Positions 8,363-16,637 of a stretch of 45,035 bases of DNA are shown one piece after another. The stretch comes from a virus: positions 1 through 45,035 of IMG/VR virus record IMGVR_UViG_3300034980_000801, one strand, 5' to 3'. The notes beneath the pieces were generated by a model. It was not told where the DNA came from, searched no databases, and saw nothing but the letters and a program-made list of their open reading frames with translations. Made by a program: the position numbers and the translations under genes. The number at the start of each line of letters is the position of its first letter. Position 1 is the stretch's first letter.

Positions 8363-9578
8363 CCAGAACCTCGATTGCGCTGCCACCCGCAATCTGGTTG
8401 GGGTGCTTGGTGCCGTTGCGGGCAATAATTTCACTGGCGCGGCTGGCATCGCCATAAAGGCGGTGCGCGGTGACAAAGGCCGGTTCGCTGCGCCACGGGG
8501 TATCGTTAATCACCCGCGCCTTGCCTGATCCCTCGGACTGGGTATGTTCAATCACAGCGGGCCGCAAATCGGCCAGGGCAGCAAAAACGCTGCCATCGGC
8601 CTGCCCCGCGTCAACACCCCCGGCCCGGTCCATTTCGGCGTCAATTACACCGACAAACTTTTCCGCAAGGTCACGCGCCTGATTGTAGGAAACAAAACTG
8701 TATTTCGGCAGCAATTCCGCCGCCGCCGAAATCGCCGTGCGCCGCACCAAACTGCCGATTGCCGATGTGTTTGTTGCCTCGATAATCCGCGTTCCTGTTA
8801 CCGCCGGGGCCGATGATACCAGACCGTCATAACCGCCAAGCGACAGGAAACCATTCAGGCCATCATCAAGGTCTGGCACAGCACCCGACAGCATGGAAAA
8901 ACCGGCTTGCAAGCCATCAGCGATGTCGACACCCCCGCCCGAAATGGCGGTTAAACCCACCGACCCGATTTTTTCAATCGCGTCGGACATGGTGGACGTC
9001 ACTCCAAGGGCTGTAAAAACCTGCCCGCCCACCTGATCGGTGACAAGGCCAATGGCATTTGCGGCCCCTTGCCGCACAAAACCCGGCATGCCATCACTGA
9101 CATAGGCGCGGATAAAAGCGTTTTTCGCCGCCAATGCCAGCGCCGATGACCGCTTTGCAAGGGTAGACGATGTATCAACCAGACCCCGGGTAAAACCGCG
9201 CTCCTCGTTTTCGTCAACTTCCTCGAACGTGATGGCAAATTGTGCCACCCCGCCCTGATCAAAGGACTGGGTTTCGCGGTAATCCGTCACCTTGACCCAG
9301 CGTTCGGCATTAACCCCGCCAAACGGGTCAACAAAGGTGCCGGGGCCGGGTTTTTCAAGCGCGGCAAGCATCCGGTCGCGGTCGCTAAACCCGTCCGATG
9401 CCATAACCAGCGCATTGATATTATACACCCGAACCTTGCGGCCCAAATCCTGCGACTGTGCATCATCACGGTTGGGCCGCTCTACCGTCGGGCCACGACG
9501 GCCAGACCCGCGCGAGCGATCGCGCACGACAAAAGGCACCCCGCGAAAGCTGCCCTCGCGAATTTCGTCATCGAACAT
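8355..9578 (-). CDS. DNA circularisation protein N-like (Mu gp43-like)
   Basis: The 407-residue product carries the DNA-circularisation N-terminal domain, readable as FRGVPFVVRDRSRGSGRRGPTV near residue 12, then GPGTFVDPFGG and SFDQGGVAQFAITFEE. In Mu-like phages this gene sits between tape measure and hub and encodes a tail/baseplate protein. The name comes from a P22-era function and may not describe the activity here. The C-terminal half is long and Ala-rich with predicted helices. It starts a few bases downstream of the gpZ-like gene. Confidence 0.85.
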   Translation of the reverse strand: MFDDEIREGSFRGVPFVVRDRSRGSGRRGPTVERPNRDDAQSQDLGRKVRVYNINALVMASDGFSDRDRMLAALEKPGPGTFVDPFGGVNAERWVKVTDYRETQSFDQGGVAQFAITFEEVDENEERGFTRGLVDTSSTLAKRSSALALAAKNAFIRAYVSDGMPGFVRQGAANAIGLVTDQVGGQVFTALGVTSTMSDAIEKIGSVGLTAISGGGVDIADGLQAGFSMLSGAVPDLDDGLNGFLSLGGYDGLVSSAPAVTGTRIIEATNTSAIGSLVRRTAISAAAELLPKYSFVSYNQARDLAEKFVGVIDAEMDRAGGVDAGQADGSVFAALADLRPAVIEHTQSEGSGKARVINDTPWRSEPAFVTAHRLYGDASRASEIIARNGTKHPNQIAGGSAIEVLDE

Positions 9579-9583
9579 GGTGA

Positions 9584-10396
9584 TTACATTCCTGAAATGG
9601 GCGACCCTACGGATTTAAGCTGTTCAAGCCCACCCAACGCAAAACCCGTATCAGACTGCTTTTCGCTTTCCAGCAAATGCGTCACATACCAGCTTTTTAG
9701 CGGGCCTTTTTTCGATGATGCCATTGCGGCTTCCAGTTCCTGCAGGAAATAGGCGCGCAGGCGTTTGTCGCTTAGATGCTGTACTGTTTCGCCGAACTTC
9801 CAGCGCGGGGCGATTTTCACGCTGTCATTCACCGTATAAAGCAGCGAAATCGGCAGACGCTTTTTCTTGCTGCGCCGAATAAAAACACCCCGCTTGCCGC
9901 TTTTCATTGTCGCGATAAACGGGGTTTGCGGGGCATAAGGCACTGGGTTGGTTTTTGACCTTCGACGGCGCGAAAGCGCCTTTTTTGCGACCTGATCGCG
10001 CACCTTCGCACGAGTAAATTTGCGCGATATTTTGCCTGTTTCGCGCTGCCCGGTGCGCGCGCCCGCCGCAGGCAACCACGCCGACGATTTATGGCGGATA
10101 CCGCCTGTTTCCTGATCTTCAAGAAACCATAGCGGGGTGCCAATGACAGCATGAATATCGCGCTGTTTTCTGTTGCTAAGGTCCAAAAACAACGGCCTGC
10201 GACCGCCTCCTTTGGCCTTTAACGCACGCTCACGCACTGTAAAACGCTGCCCCATATCCGACAAAATCTGATCACGGGCATCAAAAACCACCCGGTTGAT
10301 GGCTTTTGACATCGCGAACGGGACCTGGGTTTTTTCAATATCCGTCAGACGCGATACAATCGCGTCGATATTGTCAGACATGGAAACATCAAGCAT
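9584..10396 (-). CDS. Minor tail protein, gpZ-like
   Basis: This 270-residue, strongly basic protein lies between tape measure and gp43-like genes. The N-terminal segment (VPFAMSKAINRVVFDARDQ, FTVRERALKAKG) resembles prophage minor tail protein Z and related tail completion proteins. The middle is rich in Lys/Arg (about residues 115-185), consistent with contact to nucleic acid or to an acidic tail surface. Its first ATG shares one base with the tape-measure stop (TAATG), so 10396 is taken as the start; a second ATG at 10381 is also possible. The gpZ call is by pattern and context and is only moderately firm. Confidence 0.6.
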   Translation of the reverse strand: MLDVSMSDNIDAIVSRLTDIEKTQVPFAMSKAINRVVFDARDQILSDMGQRFTVRERALKAKGGGRRPLFLDLSNRKQRDIHAVIGTPLWFLEDQETGGIRHKSSAWLPAAGARTGQRETGKISRKFTRAKVRDQVAKKALSRRRRSKTNPVPYAPQTPFIATMKSGKRGVFIRRSKKKRLPISLLYTVNDSVKIAPRWKFGETVQHLSDKRLRAYFLQELEAAMASSKKGPLKSWYVTHLLESEKQSDTGFALGGLEQLKSVGSPISGM

Positions 10397-12096
10397 TAAC
10401 CTGCCCCCGCAAAACTCGGCCCGCGCCGCAAAGTCGTTTCAAGACTGATCCCGCGCGAACGGTTCTGTTTGATCTGCGCACCATCGGCCCCGGCCCCGGT
10501 CAGTTCGATCACGATCTTTCCTTCTGGCGCCACGGGTGCCGCGAAATTAGATTGTGACGCCTGGCGACGGTCCATTGCCGCGTTCGCAGCACTGGCCATG
10601 TCAGGCTTTGCATCGGGCTTCGCCGGGGGCGGTTGGTCTGGCTGGGAGGCATCGACTGAAATTCCCAGCTTATCGATTACCCAGTCAGGCAGGACAGAAA
10701 CCATCGACTGGATTTTTTCCTTGATGATGCCGCTTAAATCAAACCCGGTCAGGTATTTCAGCATTCCTTCGGCGTAGTCATACCAGATCACGAAGGGGTT
10801 AAATTCCTTCATCACTGTTAAAATGCCATCGACAAAGCCGTTTTTGAACGCGGACTTTATTGCCGAAAATTTGTTGGTGAAATAAGCGACGATTTTGTCC
10901 CAGTTATCGTAAATAATGTACGCCGCCGCCGCGATAGCCGCGATGGCCAGAATGATCGGGTTTGTTGCCACAATCCAGCCCAGTTGGGCAAAGGCGGTGC
11001 CAACAGAAACCACACTGGCAATAAACGGCCCTGCCATGATGGCGGCCATGGCAAGGGCCGCATTTTTCCAGCCCCCCACCATATCGACCAAACTGCCAAT
11101 AGTATCGATCACACCGCCAACGGTTTGCATCAGGGTTTCAAACGCCTTGCTGGCGGGCGATGCACCGCCGTTTACCGTTTCAAACCATCCCATCATGGTG
11201 GTGGCGGCCCCCGAAATGGCATTGCCCAACCGCTCGACAATTTGCGGGCGGATGGTGGCTATGAAATCGGTCATTTTCTTGATTAACGGGGCTAAAACGG
11301 GCATCAATTTGCCCATCAACCCGTTGCGAACGCCGGTGATGGATTTGCCAAAGCTGTCCATCGCGTCGTTATAGGCTTCGGTATCGGTGGCGGTCTGGGT
11401 CGTGATCATACCCAGCCGTTCCATATCCTTAAACAACCGGTCCATTTCAGACTGGGGTTGTTCAAGCAACAAGGCCATTTTTGCGCCGGATTCCCCGAAC
11501 AGTTTCATTGCAGCCGATGTTTTTAAGGCCGGGTTATCGATTTTGCGAAATGCCGCCTGCAATTCCGGTAATATATCGGTCATGCTACGCACATGGCCCT
11601 GTCCGTCGCGCAGGCTGATTCCCAACGCTTCAAAAACCGGCTTGGCCCTGCCCAGCCCATTTGCCGCATCGCCAATGTTTTTGGTCAGATCGCGAAAGCT
11701 GGTTTGCAAGCCTTCGTTGGTCATGCCCGCAGCCTGATTGGCCGCGTGCTGCCATTTTTGCAATTCTTCAATGCTTATGCCAATGCGTCGGCCAAACTTC
11801 GCCATTTCATCGGCCTCGCCTGCACCATGAATTATCCAGGCAAGCAACCCGCCCCCCAGACCAATCCCGGCCAGCCCCAGCATTCCGGCGGCAACCCCGG
11901 AAATATGGCTTGATAACCCCGAAAACGACCGCCCCAAACGCCGGAAACCATCGGTAATGCGATGAAACCCCATAGCCCGCGATAACCCCGCAGCCCGCGC
12001 GCGCAGGGACGTCAGCATTCCCTGCACCCGCCGCACGGCCCCGGATGCGTTTTCACGCGCATTCAGGACCATGCTCACGACATAGTTTTTAGCCAT
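10396..12096 (-). CDS. Tail tape measure protein
   Basis: This 566-residue protein sets tail length and probably takes part in DNA entry. The N-terminal part is helical and Arg-rich. Hydrophobic segments occur at about residues 70-95 (GMLGLAGIGLGGGLLAWI) and about 340-400 (SVVSVGTAFAQLGWIV and IILAIAAIAAAAYIIYDNW), as is common in tape measures. At 566 residues the predicted tail is short to medium for a myovirus. The start MAKNYVVSMVLNARENASGA is chosen at 12096, where it overlaps the end of the -1 frame extension of the chaperone gene by eight bases. This is the usual chaperone-extension/tape-measure arrangement. Confidence 0.9.
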   Translation of the reverse strand: MAKNYVVSMVLNARENASGAVRRVQGMLTSLRARAAGLSRAMGFHRITDGFRRLGRSFSGLSSHISGVAAGMLGLAGIGLGGGLLAWIIHGAGEADEMAKFGRRIGISIEELQKWQHAANQAAGMTNEGLQTSFRDLTKNIGDAANGLGRAKPVFEALGISLRDGQGHVRSMTDILPELQAAFRKIDNPALKTSAAMKLFGESGAKMALLLEQPQSEMDRLFKDMERLGMITTQTATDTEAYNDAMDSFGKSITGVRNGLMGKLMPVLAPLIKKMTDFIATIRPQIVERLGNAISGAATTMMGWFETVNGGASPASKAFETLMQTVGGVIDTIGSLVDMVGGWKNAALAMAAIMAGPFIASVVSVGTAFAQLGWIVATNPIILAIAAIAAAAYIIYDNWDKIVAYFTNKFSAIKSAFKNGFVDGILTVMKEFNPFVIWYDYAEGMLKYLTGFDLSGIIKEKIQSMVSVLPDWVIDKLGISVDASQPDQPPPAKPDAKPDMASAANAAMDRRQASQSNFAAPVAPEGKIVIELTGAGADGAQIKQNRSRGISLETTLRRGPSFAGAG

Positions 12097-12265
12097 TGCT
12101 CGTGCCTTCATATATTTTAGCCTGTCGTTCGGCATCTTCGATCAACGCATCAATCGCGATCAGAATGTCATCAACAGGCATGTCGTGGATTTGGGCGGGC
12201 AGCCAACCGAACCGGGCGACCAGGTGCTTTACGATGCCCCGGTAATCTCCGAGCGGCCTTTGGGG
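12089..12265 (-). CDS. -1 frameshift extension of the tail assembly chaperone (GpE-like)
   Basis: This frame has no good start of its own. It would be read by ribosomes slipping back one base near the end of the upstream chaperone gene. It encodes 58 residues, including HLVARFGWLPAQIHDMP and DDILIAIDALIEDAERQAK. This resembles the GpE/E' family of P2-like phages (aromatic-Trp-Pro then an acidic helical end). It closes with a TAA at 12089 that overlaps the tape-measure start. The predicted fusion has 112 residues of the zero frame plus these 58, about 170 in all. The analogous products in lambda (G-T) and P2 (E-E') guide tube assembly on the tape measure. Here the evidence is the slippery site, frame and position, with no expression data. 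Confidence 0.75.
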   Translation of the reverse strand, partial: PQRPLGDYRGIVKHLVARFGWLPAQIHDMPVDDILIAIDALIEDAERQAKIYEGTSNG

Positions 12266-12600
12266 AAAAAATCAAAGCAGACTTTCATGGCGCGCATCAT
12301 GTCGGCGGCATCAAGGTCGCCCAGTTTGTTCGCCGTCATGCCTTCCGGCACAACGACCAAACCAGCAACAAAACCCCGCGCCCCGCGCATGGCGTTACCC
12401 GACATTTGTTCAATCGCATCCATGTCCTTACCACGCGGGCGGCGAAATTCGACATGATGCACATCTTCGACCACCGACTGCCCACCGGACTTCACCGTTA
12501 CAGAAAACGGATATTCAAGCCGCAGAATTTTGCCGCCATTATCGCCATCTTCGACAAAATCACCGGTGTCGATTTCGTCAAGATCATCCATAACCGGCAT
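12229..12600 (-). CDS. Tail assembly chaperone, zero-frame product (Mu gp41/gpE-14 family)
   Basis: This 123-residue protein sits between the tail tube and tape measure genes, the fixed position of phage tail assembly chaperones. It has the family pattern LEYPFSVTVKSGG, VEFRRPRGKDMDAIEQM and a helical end with DAADMMRAMKVCFDFFPKG. ATG 12600 shares one base with the tube stop (TGATG) and has GGAGG seven bases upstream. The GTG just before it is too close to the Shine-Dalgarno sequence. A slippery heptamer near the end (12265-12271) would let a fraction of ribosomes enter the -1 frame extension. Confidence 0.88.
   Translation of the reverse strand: MPVMDDLDEIDTGDFVEDGDNGGKILRLEYPFSVTVKSGGQSVVEDVHHVEFRRPRGKDMDAIEQMSGNAMRGARGFVAGLVVVPEGMTANKLGDLDAADMMRAMKVCFDFFPKGRSEITGAS
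12265..12271 (-). promoter_or_regulatory. Slippery heptamer for -1 ribosomal frameshifting
   Basis: Read on the minus strand the bases are T TTT TTC in the zero frame (codons GAT TTT TTC CCC), a standard X XXY YYZ heptamer. After a one-base slip the next codons lead straight into the open -1 frame that ends at 12089. The zero-frame stop is 11 codons further on. I see no obvious strong pseudoknot immediately downstream, although GC-rich sequence follows. Confidence 0.72.
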
Positions 12601-12956
12601 CACGATACCTCCCTTGCGGAATTGCCTTCAAAACGCGCCGTCAGGCTGTTTTTCGAGGGGTCAACATTCAGATCACCAACATAAGTGCCTGGCGATAGAA
12701 TGACGGTGCGATCAGCACATTCCAGCTTGATTTCACCATTGAGCACATCAAGGTCAGACGAGGGCTGACCTTCATCGAGAAAAACCTCCACCTCGATAAA
12801 AGCAGCACGGCCTTTTTGCGAAAACCCGACAGATCCTTTACCGCCGCCTGCGATGTTTTCGCGGGTTTTTCCGCCGATATTATAAGATGCGGTTTCCGCC
12901 ACGGCGAAAGCAGCACCATTCACGCTAAGGGTTTGCACCCCTGCAAGTGTTGGCAT
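12600..12956 (-). CDS. Tail tube protein (Mu gpM/gp40 family)
   Basis: This 118-residue protein forms the inner tube of the contractile tail. Motifs of the family are visible: LSVNGAAFAVAETASYNIGG at the start, then GKGSVGFSQKGRAAFIEVEV and a C-terminal GTYVGDLNVDPSKNSLTARFEG. Length and position directly after the sheath gene match Mu gpM. It is followed at once by the chaperone gene with overlapping stop and start. Confidence 0.9.
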   Translation of the reverse strand: MPTLAGVQTLSVNGAAFAVAETASYNIGGKTRENIAGGGKGSVGFSQKGRAAFIEVEVFLDEGQPSSDLDVLNGEIKLECADRTVILSPGTYVGDLNVDPSKNSLTARFEGNSAREVS

Positions 12957-12970
12957 GGGTTATCCCCCGG

Positions 12971-14482
12971 TTAATAGGTACGGAAATCCAGCTCGAATTC
13001 GATCTTTGCCGCAAAGACATAAAGCGGGTTCGACAAATCGGGCTGATAAATGACATTCAGGCGATAGGAATTGGTCGCCGACTTGCCAACCTGCAAACGC
13101 GCCTCGAATTCTTCAAGGTTTTCAACAAAACCCAGCGCGACCATATAGGCGTAGTGCGCCACCAGCGTTGCCTTGACCGATTTCGGCGTGACATGCGGAA
13201 TGGCTTCATCAATTGCCGTGCCATCATCGACCAGAACCGGGCGTTGCGCCATGATCCGGCTGTTGATCACGCTTTGCAGTTCATCACGCACCCGGCCAAG
13301 TTGGGCCACGGTATTGACCAGCAAATAAGCCTCGGACGCATCCCCGAATTCGTTGGTTTGATACAAGGTAATCGGCATATTGAGCCGAACTTTGCCATCG
13401 GCGGCAACATCGGTAACCGTGATACCTGAAAACAGCAGGGTGTTTTTATCCACCCAGCCAAACCGGCTTTTTTGCGGCGGGGCCATTTCACCGATCAATT
13501 CCAGCCCGAAAAGCGGGCGGGCCGGATGGTTAAACAGCTTTGCCGATGCCTGCCCCATATAGCGCATACCGCGTGCCCAGGCAGGCATCGGCGCATCGAA
13601 ACTTTCAATCACCGATACAAACCGGTCATTGCGCGATGTGCCATAGGTCACCAGTTCAGACAACGTGCCCCGCCGACCGACGAATGCCTTTACATCAACT
13701 TCACTGCCGGCGGCCTGTTTGGTTTCAAGCCAGGCAGACAGGGCATCAAGGGTGGCGCTATCGGACCACGGCACACCGATATAGTTAAATTCCTGCGAGC
13801 CGATAGCGGCAAGCGCCCCGGCAATATCGGGGTTGCCAGCCCCCCCGGCAAGGTAGCCATCACCCGGGGCAGAAATGACAAGGCCCGACGGGACTTTTTC
13901 GCCGGACAGAATGCCGCGCACAGCGACCATAAACCGGATATCGTTACCCACTTCACCGGCGTGTTTCGCCGTCAGAGTGACAACGCCAGCCGCCGCCGTC
14001 GCCATGACCGGCAAATCGGTTACGGCATTTAACGCCGCCGCCATCGCGGTTGCAACATTCGCCGCTGTGTCACCTACTGCGACCGAAACAAACACGCGCT
14101 TGCCCGCGATATAAACCGGCAAAGCCCGATTTTCGGTTGCCGACCCGGTAATGGTAATGTCGATATCGGCCTTAACCCCGGCTTCCAAATCAGCCATTGG
14201 CAAGGCACACAAAGTCATGGTCGGGTTGTTTTCGCGAAACGCTGCCACCATTGCCGCAAGGTTTGACCCCTGCCCAAACAGTGCCCCCGCACTCTCACCC
14301 GTGCCGGGAACGAGGACGGCAACATCATTATCTGCCGTGCCCGCTGCCAGACTTTGCCCAATGATCAGAGCGACGTGATTGGCAACAAAGCCCGATGCCC
14401 GGGACCCGTCAATTTCAAAATAGCTGCCCGCGACACGGGTATTGATCGGCACCTGGTTAAATGCCTCGTTTGGAATGGTCAT
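12971..14482 (-). CDS. Contractile tail sheath protein (Mu gpL/gp39-like)
   Basis: The 503-residue product is the contractile sheath subunit. The N-terminus (FNQVPINTRVAGSYFEIDGS) and PLFGLELIGEMAPPQKSRFG in the C-terminal half are typical of Mu-type sheath proteins. The end, INSRIMAQRPVLVDDGTAID and then LRLNVIYQPDLSNPLYVFA-like strands, is the polymerising C-terminal part. Its length is close to Mu gpL (495 residues). It lies between the DUF2635 gene and the tube gene, the same order as in Mu. Confidence 0.93.
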   Translation of the reverse strand: MTIPNEAFNQVPINTRVAGSYFEIDGSRASGFVANHVALIIGQSLAAGTADNDVAVLVPGTGESAGALFGQGSNLAAMVAAFRENNPTMTLCALPMADLEAGVKADIDITITGSATENRALPVYIAGKRVFVSVAVGDTAANVATAMAAALNAVTDLPVMATAAAGVVTLTAKHAGEVGNDIRFMVAVRGILSGEKVPSGLVISAPGDGYLAGGAGNPDIAGALAAIGSQEFNYIGVPWSDSATLDALSAWLETKQAAGSEVDVKAFVGRRGTLSELVTYGTSRNDRFVSVIESFDAPMPAWARGMRYMGQASAKLFNHPARPLFGLELIGEMAPPQKSRFGWVDKNTLLFSGITVTDVAADGKVRLNMPITLYQTNEFGDASEAYLLVNTVAQLGRVRDELQSVINSRIMAQRPVLVDDGTAIDEAIPHVTPKSVKATLVAHYAYMVALGFVENLEEFEARLQVGKSATNSYRLNVIYQPDLSNPLYVFAAKIEFELDFRTY

Positions 14483-14485
14483 CGC

Positions 14486-14722
14486 TTATTCCTTTGCCTT
14501 TTTCGCGGGCACGGCATCACGCACCGGCACCAGATCACCGAACAAACCGCCGGGAATGCCCCCCTTGGTAACGGACGGCAACAAACGGCGGATTTCAGGG
14601 TTACGAAGATCCTGATCGCTCAATTCAAAGACGCCATCGGGGAAAAACACCCGACGCGCCGGGTTAAACACCCGCAAGGGTTTGCCATCGACAGTCTTGC
14701 CGGGGCTAATCTGCACTTTCAT
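14486..14722 (-). CDS. DUF2635 protein (Mu gp38-like)
   Basis: This 78-residue protein starts at MKVQISPGKTVDGKPLRVFN, the conserved beginning of DUF2635 (Mu gp38). It continues with FELSDQDLRNPEIRRLL. The function is unknown, but it always sits just before the sheath gene in Mu-type tails. ATG 14722 is preferred over an upstream ATG 15 codons earlier, because the family begins there and the short overlap (17 bases) with the upstream gene is normal in this operon. The tail after residue 60 is Ala/Lys-rich. Confidence 0.85.
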   Translation of the reverse strand: MKVQISPGKTVDGKPLRVFNPARRVFFPDGVFELSDQDLRNPEIRRLLPSVTKGGIPGGLFGDLVPVRDAVPAKKAKE

Positions 14723-15194
14723 TGTTTTGCTCCAAAATGACGTCAACACCTTCAAGGGGGCCTGCAATCAGTTGCGAAACCCGCTTGGCCCGCAATTCAC
14801 CGGCAATCGTGGTAATTTCGCCAACCATGGGCTGGCCGCCATCGCGCACAAACTGTTTCGTGGCAAAGGATGGCGGCGACTTCCAAATGCCACGCCATTC
14901 CATCGTCGCGCACAGGCTGGTAATGATGGCGACCGTCAGCGTTTCCGCCGCCTCGCACCACTTGTCATCAACCGATTGCAACACCTCGAACGCCAGTGAA
15001 ACGGTCGGCGAAAACTGCCAACTGGTTCCCATCGGCTCCATATCATCGGTAGGGGAATAGAGCGCGATGGCGGGCAATCGATCCGCCGGGATTTCGGTTA
15101 GGCGCCCAATAAACACCCCGCAACCTGGCACGGCGGCCTGAATGCGGGTTTTCAGGTCATCCAAAAGGGCCGTGCGCGTTTGCCAGTCAGACAT
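14706..15194 (-). CDS. Probable tail terminator / tail completion protein
   Basis: This 162-residue protein sits between the head-tail joining protein and the sheath-associated DUF2635 gene, the place of the tail terminator (Mu gp37, lambda gpU). It has an alpha/beta pattern of the expected size: TALLDDLKTRIQAAVPG helix, FEVLQSVDDKWCEAAETLTVAI helix, and beta strands rich in Ile/Val at the end. I cannot assign a named family from the sequence, so the role is inferred from order and length. MSDWQTRT (ATG 15194) is taken as the start, giving an eight-base overlap with the upstream stop. Confidence 0.6.
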   Translation of the reverse strand: MSDWQTRTALLDDLKTRIQAAVPGCGVFIGRLTEIPADRLPAIALYSPTDDMEPMGTSWQFSPTVSLAFEVLQSVDDKWCEAAETLTVAIITSLCATMEWRGIWKSPPSFATKQFVRDGGQPMVGEITTIAGELRAKRVSQLIAGPLEGVDVILEQNNESAD

Positions 15195-15507
15195 TACGAA
15201 CCTCGCCCTTTTGTAACTCGACCTTGACCCAGCCGGTATCATCGGGATCGACAGAAACGACGGTAAAGGTCATGCCTGCGACATCGATAAAATCACCGTG
15301 GCGGACAGCACCGTTACCCGCACGAAATTCACCGCTATATTCAAAAAACTGCACGTCGGCATCACCACCCAAATCATCGGAATGGGCGTTTTGCCGATAG
15401 TCGAATTCATTAATCTGGCTGGTTTGCCCGGATTGATGGCGAACATTGGCAACACGGCCAAACGTTCGCGCGACCGGGGCATTCAACCAGCGATCAAAAT
15501 CAAGCAT
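15187..15507 (-). CDS. Head-tail joining protein, probable
   Basis: The 106-residue product starts at MLDFDRWLNAPVARTFG and is beta-rich (DVQFFEYSGEFRAGNG, DFIDVAGMTFTVVSVDPDDTG). That suits a small connector or adaptor such as lambda gpFII or the ATP-binding-sugar-like joining proteins. It follows the capsid gene after a terminator and precedes the tail terminator gene. The start has only a weak GGGGG upstream, and the longer frame runs into the terminator hairpin, so ATG 15507 is the realistic start. The family is not certain. Confidence 0.6.
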   Translation of the reverse strand: MLDFDRWLNAPVARTFGRVANVRHQSGQTSQINEFDYRQNAHSDDLGGDADVQFFEYSGEFRAGNGAVRHGDFIDVAGMTFTVVSVDPDDTGWVKVELQKGEVRNV

Positions 15508-15522
15508 GATACCCCCGGCAAT

Positions 15523-15548
15523 AAAAAAACCCGCCCCGAAGGGCAGGC
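15523..15548 (-). terminator. Rho-independent terminator after the capsid gene
   Basis: The minus strand shows CCTGCCC-TTCG-GGGCGGG (one G-T pair) with a stable UUCG loop followed by seven Ts. It lies between the capsid gene and the head-tail joining gene. High capsid expression with lower expression of downstream genes is the expected effect. Confidence 0.82.
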
Positions 15549-15576
15549 TTTTAAACATCAGTTATGACCTGAAAAA

Positions 15577-16626
15577 TCAGGCAGCGGGCATGATCTTGCC
15601 ACGCCGCAAGGCTTGCGGACGTTTGCAAATATGCAGCGGATAGGCATAAAGTTCAAGATCGACATACATATTGCGGTCTTTGTCCGGAATAATCAGCGGG
15701 TACTGTTTTTTGCCCGGCATATTCACGGTATCCATGAATTCACCAGGGGCAAGCCCTACCTCGAACATGCCCGGCGCGTTCGGGAACGCCCGAAATTCAT
15801 CGGACGGAATGCTAACCGCGCCATCCGCCGTGCCGCGATAGTTCACCCAGGTAATTTCACCATAGGTAAAGGACGAATAAGCCAGACCATCAGACCGCAA
15901 CTGCCGGGCTTCTTGCTGGTTAAGGTAGGTCGCGCGGGTTTCAGGGTTATCAACCATCTTGTCGAAAAATTCATCACCACATAACGCGATGACAGACATC
16001 CCCGACAGGACAACACCGCCCAACCCGTTAAGAATATCCCGATGCAGTTGACGGCATTGCTGGCGAATAACACCTTCGCCAGCAGCCGTAGCGGCGGCGA
16101 AGTCGAATTCAACCGTGCCAGGACGGTTAACGCCCATCGCAGCATACCAGTCAATGATCGTCGCACCGTCGGCGTCAATTACCTTGCCATCGATGGCACC
16201 AAGCCGGTGGAATTCACGGGTCAATTCAATCTGGTTCATCAGGCCAACAGGCCCGGCAAATCGCCGGGTAATTTCATCCTGAATTTGCATCAGTTCGGTT
16301 GTGCTGCCATAGGCACGAATGTCCGCAATCTCGGTCGCATATAACGTATCAGAAACCGCGATGCGGGGCGCGCGGGCATCGATCAGCTTGCGCCGGTTGC
16401 CGCTTTCCGTTTTCTTCGCTGGTTCCCCGCGCTGCGACGTTTGAACAACCTTAATGGTTCCGTCGATGATTTCGATGGGAATGGTCTGGGTCCGCACAGG
16501 AAGCGGGGTGAACAGATTTGGCAAACTGCCAAGAAAGGCAGGCACATACGGGACATTCTCGACAAGGGACATTAAGCCCATCATCTTGAATGCCGGATTG
16601 GTACTGAAAATATCAAGCGTCGGCAT
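15577..16626 (-). CDS. Major capsid protein, lambda gpE family
   Basis: This 349-residue protein is the HK97-fold major head protein of the lambda E type. Motifs include VPAFLGSLPNLFTPLPVRTQ near residue 27, TTELMQIQDEITRRFAGPVG near 109, and WVNYRGTADG with EFRAFPNAPGMFE late in the protein. Length matches lambda gpE (341 residues). It follows the decoration gene by 11 bases and is followed by a strong terminator, consistent with high-level late expression. Confidence 0.93.
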   Translation of the reverse strand: MPTLDIFSTNPAFKMMGLMSLVENVPYVPAFLGSLPNLFTPLPVRTQTIPIEIIDGTIKVVQTSQRGEPAKKTESGNRRKLIDARAPRIAVSDTLYATEIADIRAYGSTTELMQIQDEITRRFAGPVGLMNQIELTREFHRLGAIDGKVIDADGATIIDWYAAMGVNRPGTVEFDFAAATAAGEGVIRQQCRQLHRDILNGLGGVVLSGMSVIALCGDEFFDKMVDNPETRATYLNQQEARQLRSDGLAYSSFTYGEITWVNYRGTADGAVSIPSDEFRAFPNAPGMFEVGLAPGEFMDTVNMPGKKQYPLIIPDKDRNMYVDLELYAYPLHICKRPQALRRGKIMPAA

Positions 16627-16637
16627 ATGAATACCCC

